Shown here in pieces: positions 34,085 through 39,014 of a stretch of 39,014 nt of DNA (positions within the stretch are counted from its first letter, which is position 1; the number at the start of each line of letters is the position of its first letter). A program made the translations under genes and the position numbers. The notes under the pieces are model-generated. The model had not been told where the DNA came from. It did not search any database and worked only from the letters and a program-made list of their open reading frames with translations. Source of the stretch: a virus; the IMG/VR virus record IMGVR_UViG_3300000117_000073, positions 1-39,014 of that record; one strand, 5' to 3'.

Positions 34085-34222
34085 TCAAAATCCGTTGTTC
34101 TTTAGCTGACGAAGGGTAAAGTCAATAATCTTGATGACAGGCCACGCAACGAGGACTATGGGGATTACCACCGCACCAGCTAACAATTCAGTCCATTTGG
34201 CACGATCAGAATTATCTGACAT
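34085..34222 (-). CDS. Tiny single-span membrane protein
   Basis: From ATG at 34222 this is a 45-residue protein with one hydrophobic segment (TELLAGAVVIPIVLVAWPVI) flanked by charged residues, ending TLRQLKNNGF. A TTG at 34270 would add residues with no membrane or other signal. A TATA-like box lies 31-40 bases before the ATG, and no Shine-Dalgarno is seen. Function is unknown; small membrane proteins of this kind often modify host membranes. Confidence 0.6.
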   Translation of the reverse strand: MSDNSDRAKWTELLAGAVVIPIVLVAWPVIKIIDFTLRQLKNNGF

Positions 34223-34252
34223 GGATTGGTCGCATCCATATGCGTTTATGTT

Positions 34253-34262
34253 TCTTTTTAAT
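34253..34262 (-). promoter_or_regulatory. Candidate TATA box for 34085-34222
   Basis: ATTAAAAAGA on the minus strand is 40-31 bases before the ATG at 34222. It lies in one of the few intergenic gaps, which is strongly AT-rich from 34223 to 34312. Confidence 0.3.
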
Positions 34263-34312
34263 CCAAACAATATTATTGATAAGACTTAGAATAATATTAA
34301 CTCGGACTTGAA

Positions 34313-34879
34313 TCACCTGTAAGCTTCAGTATAAGCTCTCATCAAATCTCTTCCTTTACAGCCTACCAATCGGCAAACCTGTTGAACGGCTTCCATAACA
34401 GGCATACCCTGTTCAACCAAATCTCTCACTTCTTCAACAAAATCTTCTGCACCGTTCATTTCATGTCGAAGCTGACCAGATGGTGTCAAATCTTCACCAT
34501 CAGGATTTTCATCGTATTTCTTTACAGGTCCTCTTGGTGTAGGACCAGCTCTTTTGAATCTCTCAATGAGTCCTTTTGAACCAAGAGCTTGAGATGAGCT
34601 ATCAGGCATTGAAGCTGGTTCATTGTCAAACATATCCTTGAGCCTTCCATACTCATCTTCAATACCATCATTATCTGTTTCTAATATGTTAGCCATAACT
34701 TTTCGATTATGTTCTTCGCCACCAGTTGTTGGTGTCATATCGCCAAACTTCTTTGGAACACCTTTTGAACCCGGTCTAAGTGAATCTAGCTTACGGTTAA
34801 ACTTCTCACCAAAGTTATTTCCTCTTATGTGATTAGTATCGTATTTCACGATACCCCAAGCCTTGTCGAATGCTGTCAT
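34313..34879 (-). CDS. Tagged unknown protein
   Basis: From ATG at 34879, one base after the previous stop, this is a 188-residue protein with the tag MTAFDKAWGIVK at the N-terminus. An upstream in-frame start is rejected because it overlaps the previous gene and an AGGA site precedes this ATG. The middle is charged and disordered (RKLDSLRPGSKGVPKKFGDM), and the C-terminal 50 residues are helical (DFVEEVRDLVEQGMPVMEAV). The function is unknown. Confidence 0.75.
   Translation of the reverse strand: MTAFDKAWGIVKYDTNHIRGNNFGEKFNRKLDSLRPGSKGVPKKFGDMTPTTGGEEHNRKVMANILETDNDGIEDEYGRLKDMFDNEPASMPDSSSQALGSKGLIERFKRAGPTPRGPVKKYDENPDGEDLTPSGQLRHEMNGAEDFVEEVRDLVEQGMPVMEAVQQVCRLVGCKGRDLMRAYTEAYR
34847..34879. 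repeat. Tag-coding direct repeat, copy 1
   Basis: This 33-base segment encodes the start of a tagged protein. It matches the copy at 35381-35413 at 31 of 33 positions and is identical to the copy ending at 35042 over the last 24 bases, while downstream coding sequence is unrelated. Confidence 0.8.
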
Positions 34880-34880
34880 C

Positions 34881-35042
34881 TCAATTCCTGCCTTTGTGCC
34901 ATTCAGCACATTTCAAATCGTCACATGGATGGAAGCCTTGTCTGCAAGGACATTTGGATGTACCTGCATACGGTGAATCTTCTGGCCCCTCGTCATAGTC
35001 GTCTGCCTTTACTACATTCCAAGCCTTGTCGAATGCTGTCAT
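34881..35042 (-). CDS. 53-residue tagged zinc-cluster protein
   Basis: ATG at 35042 follows a GGAGATG site; the product starts MTAFDKAWNVVKADDYDEGP and ends with a Cys/His cluster (KCPCRQGFHPCDDLKCAEWH). It has four Cys and two His, enough for one zinc ion. It is a minimal example of tag plus zinc module. The genes on each side carry the same N-terminal tag with nearly identical DNA, so this small gene is very likely real. Confidence 0.72.
   Translation of the reverse strand: MTAFDKAWNVVKADDYDEGPEDSPYAGTSKCPCRQGFHPCDDLKCAEWHKGRN
35010..35042. repeat. Tag-coding direct repeat, copy 2
   Basis: The last 24 bases are identical to the end of copy 1. The first nine bases differ more (AWNVVK instead of AWGIVK). 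Confidence 0.75.
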
Positions 35043-35044
35043 CT

Positions 35045-35413
35045 TCACATCTCCATTATTCTTTGCCTAAGTGCGATAAGAGCCTCGACATTAGCAATAT
35101 CTTGCGGGTGGTTTTCACCATCGTTATCTTCTGCCGCAGTTCTCATCTGTGCCACTTCATCTGTTGTAAGTCCTTCAATGGCTTCTTCTCTAAATACATC
35201 TATCATTTGTTCATCGGTTAAACCGTGATAACCGGGTATATTTCTCCTAACTTTGTCTAAAAGCATCTCTATTGGTTGCTGTTCCAAAGGAACGGGTAAA
35301 TCCGCCATTTTTCTATTAGGGTCTACATCTCCTTCCCCTAAACCTCTAAACCTTTCAAGATTATCATATTCATCGCCTTTCACGATACCCCACGCCTTGT
35401 CGAATGCTTTCAT
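35045..35413 (-). CDS. Tagged unknown acidic protein
   Basis: This 122-residue protein starts MKAFDKAWGIVKGDEYDN, with a GAGGCGA site upstream. The remainder is helical and acidic (MLLDKVRRNIPGYHGLTDEQ, then DVFREEAIEGLTTDEVAQMR). It has no cysteines. Its tag DNA differs from that of the gene at 34879 at only two of 33 positions. Function is unknown. Confidence 0.75.
   Translation of the reverse strand: MKAFDKAWGIVKGDEYDNLERFRGLGEGDVDPNRKMADLPVPLEQQPIEMLLDKVRRNIPGYHGLTDEQMIDVFREEAIEGLTTDEVAQMRTAAEDNDGENHPQDIANVEALIALRQRIMEM
35381..35413. repeat. Tag-coding direct repeat, copy 3
   Basis: It differs from copy 1 at two bases. All three copies sit exactly at gene starts, so the repeated unit is the coding tag. 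Confidence 0.8.
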
Positions 35414-35423
35414 CTTAATCGCC

Positions 35424-36083
35424 TCAAAATATATTCCTCATATCTTCATATCCGCCATCGGCCAATCTTTGTAATAATGCAAGCATATTCATTCTTTCGA
35501 CCCTTCCTTTTTGCCCTGCTCCGTCATGGTCGTAACTATATCCGCTTTCACCGTAATTTCCTTCACCGATTCGATCATATCCCAATCTGTAATTCAAATC
35601 ATAAGGGAAATCATCTGAGTATTGATCCATGCCACTAAGAGATTTCATGTCATCTTCTGTCATTTCCCAATCATCTCCAAATAGCTCTTTTTCGCTTGGC
35701 CTGTTTCTTGAAAGACCTGCGAAATCACCACCCATATCATAACCCGTCTGCAACCACATTTCTGGGTTCTGAGTTAGCATTTCTATTATTGGAAGCATAG
35801 ATTTTGGCATCTTCACATAGACCATCTCTTCATCGGTCATCGCCTTGCTTACGCCCCCATCACAATGCCCCCTTCCATTCTTAGAATCTTGATTATGGCA
35901 CTTTTCACCAATTCTTCTTTCAACACCACAGCCGGGGCAATCTTCCCATCCACCGCCTTCACGCTCATTCATAGATTCAGCAGGTGTTTTGCCACAATGA
36001 AGGCAGTTTCCACTCATATCGGTGGTCGTGCAATCACAACCTTCTTCTTTGGTTATTTTCCAAGCTTTTTCAAAACTACTCAA
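35424..36083 (-). CDS. Tagged zinc protein
   Basis: This 219-residue protein starts at TTG, overlapping the upstream stop, with a GGGAG site about eight bases upstream. The tag SSFEKAWKITK is followed by two zinc-like clusters: CDC...CLHC (Cys16, 18, 27, 30) and CPGCG...KCHNQ...GHC (Cys49, 52, 62, 74). The remainder is acidic and Gly/Tyr-rich (YSDDFPYDLNYRLGYDRIGE) with a helix at the end. It is a clear example of tag plus zinc ribbons. Confidence 0.75.
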   Translation of the reverse strand: MSSFEKAWKITKEEGCDCTTTDMSGNCLHCGKTPAESMNEREGGGWEDCPGCGVERRIGEKCHNQDSKNGRGHCDGGVSKAMTDEEMVYVKMPKSMLPIIEMLTQNPEMWLQTGYDMGGDFAGLSRNRPSEKELFGDDWEMTEDDMKSLSGMDQYSDDFPYDLNYRLGYDRIGEGNYGESGYSYDHDGAGQKGRVERMNMLALLQRLADGGYEDMRNIF

Positions 36084-36592
36084 CCTAACATCTCCCTTAT
36101 CATTTCTATTTGTTCTGGTGAAGCTCTTCTTAGCATATTTAGAAGGTCATAATCTACACCCCTCACCATAGAAGGTGGTTCATAAACATCTGAAGGTCTT
36201 GGAGTGTATGGGTTTTCTTTCGCCCAAGCTTGCATAGCCCGTTCATAGGCAGCATCGTCATCAAAAATCCCTTGTGCTTCAAGAGCTGCGACACCCTCTT
36301 CATCCATTTGCCCGCCATACGGCCAATCATCCAAGTATTCATCTTGATCTCCTTCTCTCATATAACCGCCTTTAACTCCGCCTGTTTCGCCGTATCTTCG
36401 TGAAACCAAATCACTAAGCTCTTTACCCGATCCTTGTAAGGCATCCAAATAGCTCATACCATAATCACCAGATTCATCGTCAGACATTCCCATAGCCATA
36501 CTAACTATGTGTTGAATCATCCTCCTTTCTTCTTCATCATGCTCTTGACCCATTTTTACTATGGGCCAAGATTTATCAAACGCATCGACCAT
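36080..36592 (-). CDS. Tagged unknown acidic protein
   Basis: This 170-residue protein starts MVDAFDKSWPIVKMGQ, a tag variant with Ser for Ala. The rest is acidic (DEEERRMIQHIVSMAMGMSD, then RRASPEQIEMIREMLG at the end). It has no cysteines. The ATG lacks a Shine-Dalgarno but has a TATA-like box 26-33 bases before it, so it may begin a transcript. Confidence 0.74.
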   Translation of the reverse strand: MVDAFDKSWPIVKMGQEHDEEERRMIQHIVSMAMGMSDDESGDYGMSYLDALQGSGKELSDLVSRRYGETGGVKGGYMREGDQDEYLDDWPYGGQMDEEGVAALEAQGIFDDDAAYERAMQAWAKENPYTPRPSDVYEPPSMVRGVDYDLLNMLRRASPEQIEMIREMLG

Positions 36593-36617
36593 GTAATTTG
36601 ACCTATGAAGGACAATA

Positions 36618-36625
36618 GATTTTAA
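36618..36625 (-). promoter_or_regulatory. Candidate archaeal TATA box for 36080-36592
   Basis: TTAAAATC on the minus strand is 33-26 bases before the ATG at 36592, in a 40-base gap. The spacing fits a leaderless archaeal transcript. Confidence 0.45.
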
Positions 36626-36632
36626 CAGTTCA

Positions 36633-37076
36633 CTAAATATCGTTATAAAATCCTAAGCTTTGGCGTAATTTTAACTTTTCTTTGTGATCTCTTAGCAATT
36701 CAATAGCTCTTTCGATATTGATTTCGTTTGTTTCTCGGTTTCTAGCTTGATTTAGAAGCATATTCCAATCTTCTTTTACTTTGCCTCTAATTTGGTGTCC
36801 TTTCTTTGAACCTCTTGACCTATTCAAAGCTTCAAAATAATAAGATTCTATTGCGGTATCTAAATCATCAAAAGGACCCGAATAATTATCGGTGGCCGAC
36901 CTTGCATCAGTAGCATTAACAAAACCACCACAGTTTGGGCAAAAACCAAGCTCATCAAGCACACCAAGTTTTGATGAGCCACTAATTGGGATTCTTTTTG
37001 CTTGACCTATACTCATTAGAGAACCACCACAGTTAGTGCAATTAAAACCCCATTTGTTAGACCATTCATCCGTCAA
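36633..37076 (-). CDS. Zinc-ribbon protein
   Basis: The start is TTG at 37076, seven bases after a perfect GGAGG site; an upstream ATG would overlap the previous gene by 62 bases without a site. The 147-residue product has CTNCGG and CPNCGGF about 30-35 residues apart, a classical zinc ribbon near its N-terminus. The C-terminal half is helical and basic (NMLLNQARNRETNEINIERA). It lacks the recurring tag, though EWSNKWGFNC has a weak resemblance. Nucleic-acid binding is possible. Confidence 0.72.
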   Translation of the reverse strand: MTDEWSNKWGFNCTNCGGSLMSIGQAKRIPISGSSKLGVLDELGFCPNCGGFVNATDARSATDNYSGPFDDLDTAIESYYFEALNRSRGSKKGHQIRGKVKEDWNMLLNQARNRETNEINIERAIELLRDHKEKLKLRQSLGFYNDI

Positions 37077-38400
37077 GTGTATTCCTCCTTGCGTTTTCTC
37101 TTGCCCTAAGCCCCATAGATACCTCAAACGGCCAAGTATTGAATGGATTTATGCCTACTTGCTCAGGATTGCGAGCTAAATCTAGTATATCGCCAACATC
37201 GGAATTGGGGTATTCGTTCAATGCCTTGAATCTCTCTTCTGGTGTTGCACCCATCGTGTGAGCTTCAGCCGCATGAGCAGCATATTCTTGAGCTGAAGTC
37301 CATTTTCTATTTACTTCTCGTTGCTTCTCTCTCGCTAACTCTTTTCTCTCGGATTCGCTCAATCCTTCGGGATATTCGCCCCTGTGCCTTGCGTATTCCC
37401 ATAAATCATCAGAATGAGGCGGGCTTAGTGCCTGATGAGCTTGCTCATGGGTTAATATCTGGACTATCCTTCTAATCATCTCATCCTCGTCTGTTTTACC
37501 GCCCCAACTCGGATTATCCCATGTCATGCCGCCTAAATTGACGAATGCCTCATCATTATTCGGATCATACCCACCTGCCGTGAACATATCGGGGAATCTT
37601 CGGAGATAACGAAACTCTTTCACAATCTTTGGGTGAATGTTGCCTTCGGGGTCTGTAGCTACCCATGGCTTTTGTGATGCACTATCAATCATGCCTTCAT
37701 CTACTAGCTTATTCCAATAATCAACGGTATCGTTTTCAATATTGGTAGCTCTAATCGGCAAATCCTCGCCCTCATATTCCTTCAATTCAGTTATCATTTC
37801 ATTTAGCCTATCTCTTGATAGCCCCTTGCCTTTCTTATCATTAGCCATTTGAAATAGAACCATTTGCAGATATGAGCCGAGTTCGGGGTCATCATCTTCA
37901 TCTACATAATTCGCATAACCTTGTGCATCACCTTGTTCTGACTCCCAAAGCATTGGGTTGTTATCACCATGCCCAATCATCCTATCCTCAGCTATATTGA
38001 TTGTATCAAACTTGTAATTCTCAGCATCATCGTGCCAATCATCAGTATTGACTTGATAGGGGTGATAGATAGGCATCTTTATCAAAGGCCATTGTGCATT
38101 CCAATTATCCATAAACTCGGCCATTGTTCCGTATTTTGGATGCACGACATTATCAATATATTCTCTATCAACCCCATATAGCTGTAATTCCTTGTCGTAT
38201 TTATCGGGATCGTAATAGTGATGGTTAGGGTCATTAACATCGTCTGCGTTTAACCTACCCATTAAAGCGGCAAGAGAATATGGGCAATCAAGAGTCTGCC
38301 CACCATTAGGCCCACATACTGGGCAATCCTCCCATGCACCAATACCATGAGCTAAAACATCATACTTCACCAAATCCCATGCTCGGTCAAAGGCGGTCAT
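37066..38400 (-). CDS. Tagged putative HExxH metalloprotease
   Basis: From ATG at 38400 (ATGA overlap) this is a 444-residue protein with the tag MTAFDRAWDLVK and then a CPVCGPNGGQTLDC cluster near residues 26-39. Residues 318-322 are HEQAH within VQILTHEQAHQALSPPHSDD, the HExxH zinc-protease signature. A later EYAAHAAEAH could supply a third metal ligand. The region between has no recognised domain (e.g. LSRDRLNEMITELKEYEGED). It may cut viral or host proteins, but HExxH alone is not proof. It shows a possible enzyme bearing the tag. Confidence 0.75.
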   Translation of the reverse strand: MTAFDRAWDLVKYDVLAHGIGAWEDCPVCGPNGGQTLDCPYSLAALMGRLNADDVNDPNHHYYDPDKYDKELQLYGVDREYIDNVVHPKYGTMAEFMDNWNAQWPLIKMPIYHPYQVNTDDWHDDAENYKFDTINIAEDRMIGHGDNNPMLWESEQGDAQGYANYVDEDDDPELGSYLQMVLFQMANDKKGKGLSRDRLNEMITELKEYEGEDLPIRATNIENDTVDYWNKLVDEGMIDSASQKPWVATDPEGNIHPKIVKEFRYLRRFPDMFTAGGYDPNNDEAFVNLGGMTWDNPSWGGKTDEDEMIRRIVQILTHEQAHQALSPPHSDDLWEYARHRGEYPEGLSESERKELAREKQREVNRKWTSAQEYAAHAAEAHTMGATPEERFKALNEYPNSDVGDILDLARNPEQVGINPFNTWPFEVSMGLRARENARRNTLDG

Positions 38401-38738
38401 TCCCATGCCAACCCCCCTATCTGTTCAATTGTGCTTGGTTCAGCAAACACCCTTTCAATTCCGCTTTGGTTTATGTAAAAGAGGGGTAAAGAGGGTAATT
38501 TATGAAAAGAGGCGGCATAATCGTCTGCAATATGCAAGTGTTCGCCATATCCCAAACCCTGTTCCAATGTGGCTAAATCACTTGCCGATACATTGTTTGC
38601 TAAATCATCATAGGTTGTTTCAATTGAATTATCAATGATATAATGCAAAACCGCCACATCGTCAAAACCATTAACACAATTTCCGTAATACGGCAAACCT
38701 TGTTTCAACAAAACCCAAGCTAGGTCAAAGGCGGTCAT
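38397..38738 (-). CDS. Tagged unknown protein
   Basis: This 113-residue protein starts MTAFDLAWVLLKQGLPYYGN and has a GGTGA site upstream in a TAATG coupling with the previous stop. The rest is acidic and helical (DDVAVLHYIIDNSIETTYDD). It has one Cys and no known motif. Its tag DNA shares at least 15 bases with that of the next gene. Confidence 0.73.
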   Translation of the reverse strand: MTAFDLAWVLLKQGLPYYGNCVNGFDDVAVLHYIIDNSIETTYDDLANNVSASDLATLEQGLGYGEHLHIADDYAASFHKLPSLPLFYINQSGIERVFAEPSTIEQIGGLAWE

Positions 38739-39014
38739 TAGAAATCACCCGCACAGTCGCAGGGTCTTTTCCAATTAGGAGGGTAATAAGGTAAGTTTGG
38801 GTATCTGCCATAAGTGTCTTTCACCTTCTCGCAAAGCCAACACCTTTCTTTCTTAGCTACAGACCAAGCATCCTCAAACACATCACCAGAAGCTGTGAAA
38901 TCACCCGAAAAGTCCTCAGATATACAAGATTCCCATTGTTCAAGCACCTTTTTCGCTGCTTGTTGTTCTATGCCCTGTGGACTATCAACATCGTCATACA
39001 CAAGCCATTCCAAC
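38738..39014 (-). CDS. Tagged cysteine-rich protein (partial, N-terminus off right edge)
   Basis: The reading frame is open at the right edge, so the start is not known. The visible 91-92 residues have a helical first part (GIEQQAAKKVLEQWESCI), then the internal tag DVFEDAWSVAKKE, directly followed by CWLCEK and a terminal PCDCAGDF. The order tag then zinc cluster matches the protein at 6773-7051. Function is unknown. Confidence 0.65.
   Translation of the reverse strand, partial: LEWLVYDDVDSPQGIEQQAAKKVLEQWESCISEDFSGDFTASGDVFEDAWSVAKKERCWLCEKVKDTYGRYPNLPYYPPNWKRPCDCAGDF

Noticed and set aside
1-39014. tRNA, rRNA, insertion sequences, integrase or attachment sites
   Set aside because: None was recognised; nearly all DNA is covered by minus-strand coding sequence, and no transposase or integrase motif was seen.

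Overview
The window is one densely packed, single-direction gene block from a tailed double-stranded DNA virus (Caudoviricetes). Every credible gene lies on the minus strand, most neighbours overlap by 1-14 bases or are only a few bases apart, and no stretch above about 150 bases lacks a gene. Large terminase, portal, HK97-type prohead protease, major capsid protein, neck protein and tail fibre appear in the classical order, read from right to left. I infer an archaeal virus, most likely from marine archaea such as the Poseidoniales/Marine Group II type. The reasons are frequent GAGGTGA Shine-Dalgarno sites mixed with AT-rich TATA-like boxes about 23-40 bases before starts that lack a Shine-Dalgarno, a Ras-like GTPase, and fibre modules typical of marine viruses. 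The host assignment is an inference; a marine bacterial host is not excluded.

Layout in transcription order (high to low coordinates). (1) 39014-34313: small accessory proteins, most starting with the same short peptide (consensus A/S-F-D/E-x-A-W-x-V/I/L-x-K), several followed by zinc-binding cysteine clusters; one carries an HExxH metalloprotease motif. (2) 34222-32507: a tiny membrane protein, a mini-ORF, a GP88-like protein carrying the same peptide, and a ribbon-helix-helix protein. (3) 32510-29093: three small membrane proteins, a Ras/Arf-like GTPase and two putative structural or zinc proteins. (4) 29096-22163: an EF-hand/zinc protein, a double zinc-finger protein (possible small terminase), and large low-complexity proteins. 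(5) 22170-17280: a cysteine-rich protein ending in the peptide, large terminase, an unknown protein and portal. (6) 17240-11819: small coiled proteins and a 1140-residue protein that contains a DNA-ligase-like nucleotidyltransferase domain. (7) 11757-6773: protease with a scaffold-like tail, capsid protein, small beta-rich capsid-associated proteins and two zinc proteins. (8) 6758-1: neck/connector protein, a small helical protein and a giant fibre protein that runs off the left edge.

The most unusual signal is the recurring F-[DE]-x-[AS]-W-x-[VIL]-x-K peptide in at least twelve otherwise unrelated proteins, at N-terminal, internal and C-terminal positions. It looks like an amphipathic docking or sorting tag shared by many viral proteins, for example to load them into the capsid or onto one common partner. 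I do not recognise it as a named family, and its function is unproven.
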